Source: an uncultured Prevotellaceae bacterium (GTDB taxonomy: Bacteria > Bacteroidota > Bacteroidia > Bacteroidales > Bacteroidaceae). Taken from it: DNA of 64,000 nucleotides. Positions 45,901 through 53,271 of this stretch are shown piece after piece. Each line of letters begins with the position of its first letter. Position 1 is the stretch's first letter. The notes below the pieces were generated by a model. The model saw only the letters and a program-made list of their open reading frames with translations, was not told where the DNA came from and searched no databases. Position numbers and translations under genes: made by a program. The stretch is from contig CASFNA010000022.1 of the NCBI GenBank assembly GCA_949295905.1, positions 1-64,000 of the forward strand, written 5' to 3'.

Positions 45901-45983
45901 CTGATGGTATTGAAGACGTTGTCACACGACATGTTCAGGTAAGCACCGAAAATGTTTTCCACGTTATCAATTTCTGTATTCAT
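42933..45983 (-). CDS. cas13b: CRISPR-associated RNA-guided ribonuclease Cas13b
   Basis: A 1016-aa type VI-B effector that binds crRNA and, on matching target RNA, cleaves RNA with two HEPN domains. HEPN R-x4-H motifs are near the termini as expected for Cas13b: RNRYTH (residues 124-129) and RNMFMH (residues 960-965). Between them is a long Lys-rich central part (crRNA-binding and lid region, by analogy). The start at 45983 is chosen because the mature-looking N-terminus MNTEIDNVENIFGAYLN follows; a longer frame to 46145 is Cys-rich and unlike the family. It is somewhat shorter than the 1090-1200 aa I recall for characterised members. No csx27, csx28, cas1 or cas2 is adjacent. GC content looks lower than in flanking chromosomal genes. 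Confidence 0.95.
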   Translation of the reverse strand: MNTEIDNVENIFGAYLNMSCDNVFNTIRLMAGKMKVELKECSGEDKGGKKSESKQENVGQAVDVLFGKCESSPNIENMVEFYFPWIKALTGLFGFDKGGISLNDKVDFYKAVIKAFAVYVEHLRNRYTHKYHSLLKYDEEIDFLPKGRREKYRMLSAIDHIYSSAVNLAKQRFGADERDVEHLRMYKMEKKKVVRKTVQDGFHYSLHDGKQLTDMGVAFVAALFLNRKYGYLFLKQLRGFKRSDQKHYQLTLETFLAYSNIKPVDRLKSDKQDEYSLGLDILNELARIPKELYDTLPLDYVCKYLEAEDSDIRSRVRYQSRFEQLALESLSRMDEFKNLRFYTYLGNYVYKGYTKKLIDGSEKERYLTSRLCGFCRSAGDISSDDIAAKNFVKVKDANEPGYMLPDGFEPHILRATPHFIINNNNIGIKIGGDGGDGLPVINEKGAKCPEPDCWLSIYELPAMLFYAYLREDEKLKKRCPNDSVEDIIKNCMKNDRPKDAGRKDGKETLLLRRIDKALIWTETKLAEVDRLKGNVAYGKKAHLSLKAGRMADTLAHDMMWLQPAGKGSDKITGANFQALQSALAFFRRGSLAGIFSRAGLTAGGHRHPFLCELDADGYATLQDFYVAYLKARKKYFEGVKAKVCRGKLNTPCHPLRDLQRDEPEGGEAGNGKPVFLPRGIFTDAIVACLKRSNLRGFIVEKGTDKQLRINAAYLIMKFYEEEKQGGYQDFYSQPRRYDYLEKGKYLSLDERKDALRRLKPARIPVSKANEPVSKEEHMERKKYKAVCDNEAAIRLYQVQDVLLMLMAKRILSSVWPDNASLNVGLDRLNGLFDTPVRFTKKSENITVEADNVKIKDYGKVCRLAIDGKFMSFVNAVHKVHSQAVKVAYSDYLKEEEIFEKCRIKMVERCRSIEERIVGMLSLELKGDETHFSFNEDIVTPYNDANHVFTSDELSFFIWARNMFMHSQYKKVCVKFVYNEINGGRFNGPFFAEEIYKHFDELANKMECYMKKSVDKK

Positions 45984-46166
45984 AATAATATCTGTTAACG
46001 GCTTAGACAAAGCCCGTTCATTCCGCTTTTGTGTTTTTTCAAGGCATCGGCAACCGGCATGTAGCACACTTGGAACAGTCAACAACAGGTCAACAAACGG
46101 CGTAACGGCCGCCCAAAGGCCCTCGCACACACACCGACGGCACACCGATGCAGATACAAAAGAAAA

Positions 46167-46199
46167 GTGCCAACTACTTGTTCCCTAAGTAATTAGCAC
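46167..46199 (-). terminator. Probable original tRNA-Asn terminator, now displaced
   Basis: On the minus strand: 13-bp stem GTGCTAATTACTT / AAGTAGTTGGCAC (two G-U pairs), 7-nt loop, then TTTTCTTTT. It lies 12 bp beyond the truncated tRNA copy, where the end of an uninterrupted tRNA-Asn transcript would be. Confidence 0.75.
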
Positions 46200-46211
46200 T
46201 CATTCCGTTCA

Positions 46212-46258
46212 GCGCTTCAAGATGGGCTTGAACCAACGACCCCCTGATTAACAGTCAG
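46212..46258. repeat. Attachment site, cas13b side (47-bp tRNA-Asn 3' copy)
   Basis: 47 bp identical to 54106-54152: GCGCTTCAAGATGGGCTTGA ... ending AACAGTCAG. It covers the tRNA from the anticodon stem to the 3' end, after which the tRNA sequence is lost. Confidence 0.92.
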
Positions 46259-46319
46259 TTTTTAGGGGTTTTATGATATTTTATCGTGTTGCAAAGTTTT
46301 GCAAATAACTCATTGATTA

Positions 46320-46351
46320 TTTGGAAGTTAGCATAATATTGCGTATCTTTG
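46320..46351 (+). promoter_or_regulatory. Promoter of the integrase gene
   Basis: -33 TTTG at 46320-46323, 20-nt spacer, -7 TATCTTTG at 46344-46351. Transcription would start near 46357, which excludes the upstream in-frame starts at 46349 and 46355. Confidence 0.7.
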
Positions 46352-46366
46352 CAAATGGGGACAGAA

Positions 46367-46387
46367 ATGTTTTCCCTATGTTTTCCC
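46367..46387 (+). promoter_or_regulatory. Putative integrase arm sites, left end
   Basis: Tandem ATGTTTTCCC and ATGTTTTCCC separated by T. The same tandem in the same orientation (ATGTTTTCCC, GTGTTTTCC) lies at 54014-54033, 69-73 bp from the other attachment site. Confidence 0.6.
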
Positions 46388-46402
46388 AAAAATGCAAACA
46401 AA

Positions 46403-47884
46403 ATGGCGACAAAAACTTTTGCAAATGACACGTATCGAAAAATAAGCCTCTGCATGATGCTTGATACAAGACACAGACGTTTTGTCCCATCTGTTGCCAA
46501 AGCGGAAAAGTTAAAAGACGAACCCGCAGTGATTACGAAAGCACGCAAAAGCATCTTGAAAAATGCAAAAAGCGAGTCTTTACCCGTCGTGGTGAGGATA
46601 ACAAAAGAGCGTAAGAGCATCTACATTAAGGCCGACGTGGATATGACAGAAAAAGAGTTTGAGGTGGTTTGCTCCAAAAGTTCGGCTCAAAAGGTCGTGA
46701 CAATGAAGAACAAGCTGCAAAAGACATTTGACTTGATAAAAACCACAGTCCATAATTTAGTTGATGCTGACAGCTTTACGTTCGATGAGTTCAAACGTAA
46801 ATTTTACAACCTGAAGCGACCCGATGAAATTAACCTCTACAAACTTTGGCGCAACGTGGCGGACAACAAGTCGGCTGGCACGAAAAGCAGCTACATGGAC
46901 GCTTACAAGCGGTTTGCAAAGGACATGGGCGGTAAGGTGAGGTTTGAGGACATAGGCCGCACGTTCGTTTCCGACTGGCAAAAGAAAATGGAGGACAACG
47001 GCCTAAGCAAGACAACGGCCAACATCTACCTGCGAGCATTCCGTGTGGTGTTGAACGAGGCGGCGAGCCAAGAGCTGATAAAGACCGACACTAAGGCGTT
47101 ATTCAAGAAAATGGCGATAGGCGGTAAGAACAGCTATAACAGCCGTAAGCACGAGTATTTGGACGTGCCCACATGGCGCAAGCTATGGGCGTTCTATGAG
47201 GCGGAGGGCGAGGGCAACGAAATTTACCAATCATGGCGCAGCGATTACAAGCGCGACCGCATGAATGCGCTGGGCATGATGCTCTTTATGTATCTTGCCG
47301 ACGGCATGAACCTACGCGACGTCATAAATCTTAGATATGACGATTTCTATTTCAGTCACAACCGCGAGCAGTTCCGATTTGTGCGCCAAAAGGTTGCGAA
47401 GCGGACAGATGCAGAGGTCGTGTTCCCTGTATTGCCGCAGATGCGCACGATACTCAACAGGCAAGCGTTACCCGAAGAGCGCGGTGGGCTGGTGTTCGGC
47501 TACTTGCTGGGCAAAGCAGGGAAGATAGACGATGAGGAAGAGCGGAGGCTCACCGCCCTTTGCAATTCCGTGATACGCGAGCGCATGAAGTCTGTGGCAA
47601 AGGCCGTGGGGCTGGATGTAGAGCCAACGCCTACATGGTGCCGCCACTCTTTCGCCTCAAACCTAATTCAGTGTGGAGTGCCAAAGGACTACATAAGCCA
47701 AAGCATGGGTCACAGTAGCGGCACGACGATAACCGACAACTACATTGACCGATACAGCTACGCGCAAATGGTGGACTACAATAGTCGCCTGTTGGCCGAC
47801 CCACAGGCAAGGAGCATGGAGCAACTGAAAGAGTTGCTTAAAGGGCTGACGCTGGAAGAGATAATGACATTGAAGAATCAATAA
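46403..47884 (+). CDS. Tyrosine recombinase / integrase
   Basis: A 493-aa site-specific recombinase. The N-terminal arm-binding domain (about 1-95) is followed by a SAM-like core-binding domain (about 120-220; KSSYMDAYKRFAKDMGGKVRFEDI) and the catalytic domain. Active-site elements: MNLRDVINLRYDDF (Arg), WCRHSFASNLIQCGVPKDYIS (Arg of the HxxR box; the usual His is not conserved), MGHSSGTTITDNYIDRYS (His and nucleophilic Tyr). The start at 46403 lies 52 bp downstream of the -7 element. It is of the Bacteroidetes mobile-element type and surely integrates the element into tRNA-Asn. Confidence 0.93.
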   Translation: MATKTFANDTYRKISLCMMLDTRHRRFVPSVAKAEKLKDEPAVITKARKSILKNAKSESLPVVVRITKERKSIYIKADVDMTEKEFEVVCSKSSAQKVVTMKNKLQKTFDLIKTTVHNLVDADSFTFDEFKRKFYNLKRPDEINLYKLWRNVADNKSAGTKSSYMDAYKRFAKDMGGKVRFEDIGRTFVSDWQKKMEDNGLSKTTANIYLRAFRVVLNEAASQELIKTDTKALFKKMAIGGKNSYNSRKHEYLDVPTWRKLWAFYEAEGEGNEIYQSWRSDYKRDRMNALGMMLFMYLADGMNLRDVINLRYDDFYFSHNREQFRFVRQKVAKRTDAEVVFPVLPQMRTILNRQALPEERGGLVFGYLLGKAGKIDDEEERRLTALCNSVIRERMKSVAKAVGLDVEPTPTWCRHSFASNLIQCGVPKDYISQSMGHSSGTTITDNYIDRYSYAQMVDYNSRLLADPQARSMEQLKELLKGLTLEEIMTLKNQ

Positions 47885-47894
47885 AAACTAAACG

Positions 47895-48968
47895 GTGGAA
47901 AAGACAGGCAAGGCGATTGAAATCTTAAATCTGATAAGCCGCAATGCACGGAGTGCATGGGAAGTGTTAAGGATAGACGAAGCCCTTAACAATGCCGCCA
48001 AGAGGCTGAAAGGCGTGGAGTATAAAGACACTCCGCACATTGAGGCCGAGCAGCAGCACGACACCAATAGCGGCAAAGAAGAAATATGGCACGACGCGGC
48101 AACAGGCGAGGAAATAAAAGTATGGGTTTACAAAAACCACAACGAAGACGAAGCCGAACAGGATTGCCCGTGTGAGATGCCTCAAAGCACCCCTGAAGAA
48201 ATGGCAGACGAGCTGGCGCAGACCCTGCTGTGGCATCTGAGCGGCGCAGTGGAAGATACGGATGAGGCACTTGCCGCAATGGACTTCTGCCTGTTCCCGT
48301 CGTTTGATTCAGTTGATGACTATTACAACTACCTGCAACCTATCTACGTTGGCAAAGAGGTAATAGACAAGGTGACACGCAAATATCCTCGCATAACTGA
48401 AACTGATTTAAAACTGGAATACATGGCGTTAAGTAGCAATCCAACGATGCAAAAGCAAGTGGCGCAAATGGTAGAGGATGCAATGAAATTCCCGAACATT
48501 GAGGAATACAGGGATTTGGTGTATGTTGTCGATAATGGATGGGATTATTATAAAATCCACTACACATGGCCGTGTCTGGAGTTCCTTAACGGCAGGAGGC
48601 TTGTAGGAGATTTGGGCGGCGACATTAACAAGCTGCAAACGATGGTTTGGAGGTTTGATTTGGTATGTGAAAAATTGCGGAGTATCATCTATTCGGGGCA
48701 ACCTATTGCGGCAAATGCCTCAAAAACTCTTGAAAGTTTATTTAATGGGCATACGGATTACATAGGCAAACTTGCAGGTCTTACTCTTGATGAGATTGTG
48801 ACAAACATAAAGAAATGGGCACAACTAAAACACTCTGACGGGAAATTTATTTGCCAAAATCCTGCAAGTGGTAATCAATCAGCTTATGCAAGAGCATTAA
48901 GGGATGCTGGACTTACAAATAAGACGGAGGATTGGATTGCGCGGAAATTTAAAGCCAATGCAACATGA
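47895..48968 (+). CDS. Unknown element-encoded protein
   Basis: A 357-aa acidic cytoplasmic protein starting with GTG 10 bp after the integrase stop, so probably cotranscribed with it. It has an early helical part (AIEILNLISRNARSAWEVLRIDEALNNAAKRL), an acidic linker, and a C-terminal half with LGGDINKLQTMVWRFDLVCEKLRSIIYSG and GLTLDEIVTNIKKWAQLKHSDGKFI. The last 60 residues may be a small nucleic-acid-binding domain. I do not recognise the family; genes in this position in Bacteroidetes elements are often uncharacterised. Confidence 0.7.
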   Translation: MEKTGKAIEILNLISRNARSAWEVLRIDEALNNAAKRLKGVEYKDTPHIEAEQQHDTNSGKEEIWHDAATGEEIKVWVYKNHNEDEAEQDCPCEMPQSTPEEMADELAQTLLWHLSGAVEDTDEALAAMDFCLFPSFDSVDDYYNYLQPIYVGKEVIDKVTRKYPRITETDLKLEYMALSSNPTMQKQVAQMVEDAMKFPNIEEYRDLVYVVDNGWDYYKIHYTWPCLEFLNGRRLVGDLGGDINKLQTMVWRFDLVCEKLRSIIYSGQPIAANASKTLESLFNGHTDYIGKLAGLTLDEIVTNIKKWAQLKHSDGKFICQNPASGNQSAYARALRDAGLTNKTEDWIARKFKANAT

Positions 48969-48976
48969 CGCACTCC

Positions 48977-49021
48977 GAAAACTTACGAACACCCACAAGA
49001 AAACTTACGAACACTTACGAA
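48977..49021 (+). repeat. Iteron-like direct repeats
   Basis: GAAAACTTACGAACAC occurs twice, 22 bp apart, followed by a third partial CACTTACGAA. It lies in the 238-bp gap before the excisionase-like gene and may be a binding site for Xis or a replication protein. Nothing else convincing is in the gap. Confidence 0.55.
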
Positions 49022-49206
49022 ACTACATTTAAGCGGCTTGCAATTCTTTGCAGGTCGTTTTTCTTTATCCTACCTTCGCAATGTCAACCAAACGGCAGAC
49101 GGCGCATGGCTATCAGCCGCCACCGCGAGGAAGACCGACCTCAAACAGCGGTCAAATGGCGTAATAGTCACGCGGTAGCCAACCGCCGAGCGCGAGGCAC
49201 TTAAAT

Positions 49207-49497
49207 ATGGACAACAGGATAATAAATGCGCTGGAGAGCGGCGCGGACATGGTGGCGATGGTCACCGCCTCACAGCTCCGAGACTTCGCGGAGTACGTAA
49301 TGACAAAGCAGCGCGAGCAGGACGCAAGGGAGAACCTTGCCGACAGGGAAGAGCTAAGGCCGCTGGAGTATTGGGTTGACAAGCTCAACGTCAACCGTAG
49401 TACATTATGGCGGTGGGAGCAGCAGGGCAAGGTAACGCCTACACGTCTTGGCGGCAGAGTGTACTACAAAGCATCTGATTTTCAACACAAAAACTAA
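49207..49497 (+). CDS. Excisionase-like helix-turn-helix protein
   Basis: A 96-aa protein whose C-terminal half is a MerR-type excisionase helix-turn-helix (HTH_17): LEYWVDKLNVNRSTLWRWEQQGKVTPTRLGGRVYYKASDF (about residues 50-92). The N-terminal half is helical (MVTASQLRDFAEYVMTKQREQDA). It probably directs excision or regulates the replication genes that follow. Confidence 0.85.
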   Translation: MDNRIINALESGADMVAMVTASQLRDFAEYVMTKQREQDARENLADREELRPLEYWVDKLNVNRSTLWRWEQQGKVTPTRLGGRVYYKASDFQHKN

Positions 49498-49513
49498 AAA
49501 GGAGGATTTAACG

Positions 49514-49675
49514 ATGAAAATTAAGATTTATGGTAAGTTGTTCGAGTTCGACGATGCGGACGTGGAAATAATAGACAACGAGCAGGACACAATGGATTTT
49601 AGTGACATTGTAGCAATAAGACGAGAAGCACGCCAACACGAAGTAAGGGACGAGGAGGGCATGGTATGGAGATGA
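49514..49675 (+). CDS. Small element-encoded protein, 53 aa
   Basis: MKIKIYGKLFEFDDADVEII followed by an acidic tail. A clear Shine-Dalgarno (AAAAGGAGG at 49497-49505) stands 8 nt before the ATG, and the 3' end overlaps the RepA-like gene by 10 bp, which supports it as a real coupled gene. Function unknown. Confidence 0.65.
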   Translation: MKIKIYGKLFEFDDADVEIIDNEQDTMDFSDIVAIRREARQHEVRDEEGMVWR

Positions 49676-50718
49676 ATAAAGCGGCCGAAGCCGCCCTTAT
49701 ACCCGACGCAAAGATAGTGAAAAATCTTGACACTACCAACACTCTGTCAACTGATTTTAGTCTACAAAGTGAAGTTAGAAAAATACTTGACAACCAAGAA
49801 CCGCAAGACGTGGGAGTGTTCAGGGTGCGGTCGGCAAATGCGACGATAAGAGAAGCCGCCAACCGCCCAAACCCTACACCGTTATGGCTGGAACTTTGGT
49901 ATGAAGGCGAGATTAGTTGTTTGTTCAGTGATAGTAATCTAGGCAAGTCATTGTACGCAGTAATGATAGGCGCAGACATTGCCGGGCGAGGAATAAGAGT
50001 GTTATACTTCGACTTCGAGCTTTCAGACAAGCAATTTCAGATGCGATACACGAACAATAGTACAAATATGCTGGCTCGTTTCTCTGATAACTTTTTCCGG
50101 GTGGAGATTAACCGTGAAGCTCTTGACGCAGACTTTGAGAACAGACTGATGCAAGACATTGAAGCGGCAGCACTGGAAATCGGCGCAAAAGTGGTGATAG
50201 TAGACAACATCACATGGCTGTGCAAGGACAGCGAGAAAGGAGCTGACGCGGTTAGTCTTATGCGGCAATTCATGCGCCTTAAATTCAAATACGGATGGAG
50301 CTTGTTGATAATAGCGCACACGCCGAAACGCAACATGACAAACCCTATAACGCAGAATGATTTGGGAGGCTCTAAGAAACTCTTTAATTTCTTTGATAGC
50401 GTTTTCGCCGTCGGTCAGTCGGCCAAAGACCCTGCATTGCGATATGTCAAGCAAATAAAATGCAGATATGGTGGCTTCCGCTATGACAAGGATAATGTTC
50501 TCATATACTCCATAGAGCAGATAGACGCTTTCACGCAGTTTGTTTTCCAAGGATATGCCACGGAAAGAGAACACCTGAAAGAGCCGAGCGACAAGGACAT
50601 TAACGACCGTGTAGCGAAGGCTAAGGAATTGGCGGCGCAAGGTTGGACGCAAAGACAGATTGCGACCGAACTGGGAGTGTCGGCGAAGTCGGTGAACAAA
50701 TACCTGAATAAGAAGTAA
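49666..50718 (+). CDS. RepA-like AAA ATPase with C-terminal HTH
   Basis: A 350-aa protein. The ATPase core (about residues 75-270) has a RecA-type Walker A variant CLFSDSNLGKSLYAV, ADIAGRGIRVLYFDFELSD, Walker B AKVVIVDNITWL, and a sensor segment LLIIAHTPKR, as in AAA_25/RepA hexameric helicase-like replication proteins. The end GWTQRQIATELGVSAKSVNKYLNKK is a resolvase-type helix-turn-helix. The first Gly of the usual Walker A is Ser. GAGGAGGG precedes the start. Likely the replication initiator or helicase of the element, with the downstream repeat at 50721 as a possible site of action. Confidence 0.85.
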   Translation: MEMNKAAEAALIPDAKIVKNLDTTNTLSTDFSLQSEVRKILDNQEPQDVGVFRVRSANATIREAANRPNPTPLWLELWYEGEISCLFSDSNLGKSLYAVMIGADIAGRGIRVLYFDFELSDKQFQMRYTNNSTNMLARFSDNFFRVEINREALDADFENRLMQDIEAAALEIGAKVVIVDNITWLCKDSEKGADAVSLMRQFMRLKFKYGWSLLIIAHTPKRNMTNPITQNDLGGSKKLFNFFDSVFAVGQSAKDPALRYVKQIKCRYGGFRYDKDNVLIYSIEQIDAFTQFVFQGYATEREHLKEPSDKDINDRVAKAKELAAQGWTQRQIATELGVSAKSVNKYLNKK

Positions 50719-50720
50719 CG

Positions 50721-50784
50721 TGTTACCCTCTGTTACCCTTGTTACCCCTACACGAGGGGGTAACAGAGGTAACAAGGGGTAACA
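50721..50784. repeat. GTTACC iteron palindrome
   Basis: Three direct TGTTACCC words, a short TACACGA centre, then three inverted GGGTAACA words. It lies directly after the RepA-like gene. It could be a replication origin, an autoregulatory site or an mRNA hairpin. Confidence 0.7.
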
Positions 50785-50802
50785 AAAAACAGAAGATAGG
50801 AT

Positions 50803-51402
50803 ATGAATAAATACAGGAAACATATTTACAAGGAGATAGTCAGGCCTTCTTATTATTCGTGCCTTGTCGCATACTTGATAAACACCGTAGGCGTTAAGGC
50901 GACGGATGAGCTGATACCACGGTATTGTCTCGGAGCGTGCAAGACAGACGGAGCGGCGGCATTATGGAGACTGAATGCTGACGGCGCACCGCTGAATGGC
51001 AGCGCAGTATTATTTGACGCTGGCACAGGGCAAGTAATTACAGCAGAGCCTATAACGCACAGGCTGATGAAGCCGTGGGAGTGGTGGACCACTTCGCCTG
51101 CTTTCTTTGGCGGCCATCTGGTGCATAATGCCTCAACTATCGCAGTCGTTCAGGATGAAATCACAGCCTTATTCGGAACGGTTGCCGAGCCGTCGTTCAC
51201 ATGGCTGGCAGTCGGCTACGGTCAGAACCTTACAGGGGGTATGCTGGAGCAGTTTGTCGGGCATGACGTGATACTCTTTGCCGACAGCATGAACGCCGAG
51301 GCGTGGCATGGCCTGAAGATGCCTAACAGGCGTATGGCCGTGTCGGATGCCTTCACGAACATTGACATCAATACATATTTACTAAATAAAATAAGGAGGT
51401 GA
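50803..51402 (+). CDS. Toprim-like (DUF6371-type) protein
   Basis: A 199-aa protein. The segment PAFFGGHLVHNASTIAVVQDEITALFGTVAEPSFTWLAVGYGQNLTG and VILFADSMNAEAWHGL follow the wording of the DUF6371/toprim-like domain seen in primase-associated proteins of Bacteroidetes mobile elements (FFGEHLL, VESEKTA, WLATGG, VILFPD). The catalytic Glu position appears as DEITA. N-terminal zinc finger cysteines of full primases are absent, so it is a partial or divergent replication partner of the upstream ATPase. Confidence 0.65.
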   Translation: MNKYRKHIYKEIVRPSYYSCLVAYLINTVGVKATDELIPRYCLGACKTDGAAALWRLNADGAPLNGSAVLFDAGTGQVITAEPITHRLMKPWEWWTTSPAFFGGHLVHNASTIAVVQDEITALFGTVAEPSFTWLAVGYGQNLTGGMLEQFVGHDVILFADSMNAEAWHGLKMPNRRMAVSDAFTNIDINTYLLNKIRR

Positions 51403-51406
51403 AATA

Positions 51407-51703
51407 ATGAGAATTTTAGAGCAAAATTCAGACTTTGAGATTATCGAGGACGCGTTCAACAACTTGCCTATAATCATACGCCGCTGGTACGGTTGTTCTG
51501 ACGCTGTGGAGTTGCGAGTCAACGACAACTTCGCCAAGGCCAACGGTTATCAAAGCGTTGACGACATGGTGTCGCGCACGCTCGGCAAGACTGCTTTTAA
51601 CGAGCTTTACGGTGGCGTGCCCGAATGGATTGTGGCACGCTTAACGCCAGACGGGCGAGGTGAGTTTTATTTTCAAGCACCACAGAGAACAGAGTTAAAT
51701 TAG
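51407..51703 (+). CDS. Unknown element-encoded protein, 98 aa
   Basis: Soluble, with FNNLPIIIRRWYGCSDAVELRVNDNF and GKTAFNELYGGVPEWIVARLTPDG. It starts 4 bp after the preceding stop and has a strong Shine-Dalgarno (AAGGAGGTG at 51393-51401), which overlaps that stop codon. Family not recognised. Confidence 0.65.
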   Translation: MRILEQNSDFEIIEDAFNNLPIIIRRWYGCSDAVELRVNDNFAKANGYQSVDDMVSRTLGKTAFNELYGGVPEWIVARLTPDGRGEFYFQAPQRTELN

Positions 51704-51727
51704 TTACCAACATTAAAAACAAAAATT

Positions 51728-51901
51728 ATGAACAACTTTCAAAAATCAAAACTGACAAGGCTTTTGCGCCTCTTAGACAAAGGCAAATTGAAGCACGCCT
51801 ATTTCGGTCAAGAAGCAAAAGGCCGGAACAAAAACAGGACAATTCACCTTATTACATTTGTCGTAGAGGTGGATAATGATTTAACAGAAACATTTAATTA
51901 A
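51728..51901 (+). CDS. Small basic protein, 57 aa
   Basis: MNNFQKSKLTRLLRLLDKGK, then a lysine-rich middle and a hydrophobic strand (IHLITFVVEV). It lies in line between two element genes with short gaps, which is the main support. Function unknown. Confidence 0.5.
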   Translation: MNNFQKSKLTRLLRLLDKGKLKHAYFGQEAKGRNKNRTIHLITFVVEVDNDLTETFN

Positions 51902-51921
51902 CCCACAAAAATTAAACAAAA

Positions 51922-52542
51922 ATGGAAAGAATTTTAATTTTCAGGAACGACAAGGCCATAACACAAGCAATGGCAGACTACAAACACACGGAGCAGCGTC
52001 TTAACACAGCCCTATCAGCGGCGTTTGATACAGGCTTACGGCTGGCAGACTTCGACCTCTCACGCATAGCGGATAAAGACTTCATTTGTAGCGAGGCTCA
52101 ACGGCAAGCTATTCAGAATGCACAGGCACACACGCCATATCCCATCACGGCAGAACACGTAGATACGAGGACTTGGAGGGAGCAGCTTACAGAGATTTGC
52201 ACGCAGCTCACAAAAGAGATGCGCAGCCTTAAAGTCCGGTTGGATTACTTCACTTTTTCAGACGGCAGGGCGGCACTTGACCAAGAGAAGCTGCAAGCAG
52301 ATTTAGAAGAAGCCAACAGCATTTACGCCGAAACAGAGGAACAGTCGGAGACATGGCGGCTGGCGCAAGCGGTCAAAGAGAAGCTGGATGCCTATCTTTC
52401 ATTTGTCAGCAAGCATTTAACGACCGCACCATTCAACTTTTCGCCCATTGTTGACGCTGACGCATGGGGCAAATGCGGATTAGTCATACTCCACAAGGAC
52501 AGGGCAGAACTCGACCCGAAGTCATTAAGTTGCATTAAGTAG
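51922..52542 (+). CDS. Unknown element-encoded helical protein, 206 aa
   Basis: Mostly helical, with a probable coiled coil (about 75-135; LTEICTQLTKEMRSLKVRLD, KLQADLEEANSIYAETEEQ). No membrane segment or signal peptide. Last gene of the plus-strand replication block; a terminator follows at 52553. Confidence 0.65.
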   Translation: MERILIFRNDKAITQAMADYKHTEQRLNTALSAAFDTGLRLADFDLSRIADKDFICSEAQRQAIQNAQAHTPYPITAEHVDTRTWREQLTEICTQLTKEMRSLKVRLDYFTFSDGRAALDQEKLQADLEEANSIYAETEEQSETWRLAQAVKEKLDAYLSFVSKHLTTAPFNFSPIVDADAWGKCGLVILHKDRAELDPKSLSCIK

Positions 52543-52552
52543 CTTTTCATCA

Positions 52553-52590
52553 AAAGAGAGTGGCCCGTTAAACGACCGCTCTCTTTATTT
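52553..52590 (+). terminator. Terminator of the element's main operon
   Basis: AAAGAGAG / CTCTCTTT stem extended by GG/CC, then TATTTGTTG. Confidence 0.7.
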
Positions 52591-52634
52591 GTTGTAAATC
52601 ACTGAAAATCAAATAATTATAAACAGGTGTGGCC

Positions 52635-53093
52635 TTATACGTGTGCGTTGGACGTGTTTATGTGGCCCGCTAATTCGGCCAATCTTTTCAGGCGTTCGGA
52701 GTAGTCGCAGTGCCACGGCTTGCCTTTGCCGTCACGTACTCGCCTTATCTGTGGCAGCTCGATGTAAGGCGCAGAGTACCGGCCACCGTCCACGTACACG
52801 CTAAGTTTCTTTATTTCCTTACCACGCCATTTCTCGCTGTATGGTTGGAGCGTTAGCACACGGAATTTACAGCCAATCAACGACAGGACAAGATTTGCAA
52901 ATGCGCAGCTTTTCAGTTGCAGCAGTACACGCATATCGTCGCAGTCATCCGACAGCCCCACCGCCCAATACGTGAAGCCCTTGTATTTAGTTAGGCTTAT
53001 ACCCGTGAAGCGTCCGCTTACCTCGGTGTACATTTCACCGCTTTCAGGGCAAAATAAACAGCTCTCACGCAGCAGCAACGTTATACTTGCCAT
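52635..53093 (-). CDS. Unknown element-encoded protein, 152 aa
   Basis: The only minus-strand gene of the element. It is beta-rich with several cysteines (SCLFCPESGEMYTEVSGRFTG, KKLSVYVDGGRYSAPYIELP) and a C-terminal helix. A -7-like TAACTTTG lies at 53119-53126 (read on the minus strand). Its opposite direction and position near the end suggest a cargo gene. I do not recognise it. Confidence 0.65.
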   Translation of the reverse strand: MASITLLLRESCLFCPESGEMYTEVSGRFTGISLTKYKGFTYWAVGLSDDCDDMRVLLQLKSCAFANLVLSLIGCKFRVLTLQPYSEKWRGKEIKKLSVYVDGGRYSAPYIELPQIRRVRDGKGKPWHCDYSERLKRLAELAGHINTSNAHV

Positions 53094-53235
53094 GTCTGTT
53101 TAGTCTATGTGTTCACTGCAAAGTTACGAAAAAAATAAAAAATTTTGGAGAGAGGCAGCGTGGATTTTTTTCGCCGCTGACGGGGGAGGGGGTATGCCGT
53201 GCGCTGGGCGCATATCATTTTTCCATGCGGTTTTC

Positions 53236-53266
53236 TTTGCCGTATCAGAATAAATGCGTATTTTTG
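53236..53266 (+). promoter_or_regulatory. Promoter of the candidate structured RNA
   Basis: -33 TTTG (53236-53239), 19-nt spacer, -7 TATTTTTG (53259-53266). No reading frame of note follows before a terminator at 53431. Confidence 0.65.
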
Positions 53267-53271
53267 CGGTG

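Noticed and set aside
45984-46145. 54-residue N-terminal extension of Cas13b
   Set aside because: It is Cys-rich and unlike the family, and the start at 45983 gives a typical N-terminus.
48965-49204. Possible 79-codon gene after the 357-aa protein
   Set aside because: It starts across direct repeats and has an Arg-rich, unstructured translation; no supporting signal was found.
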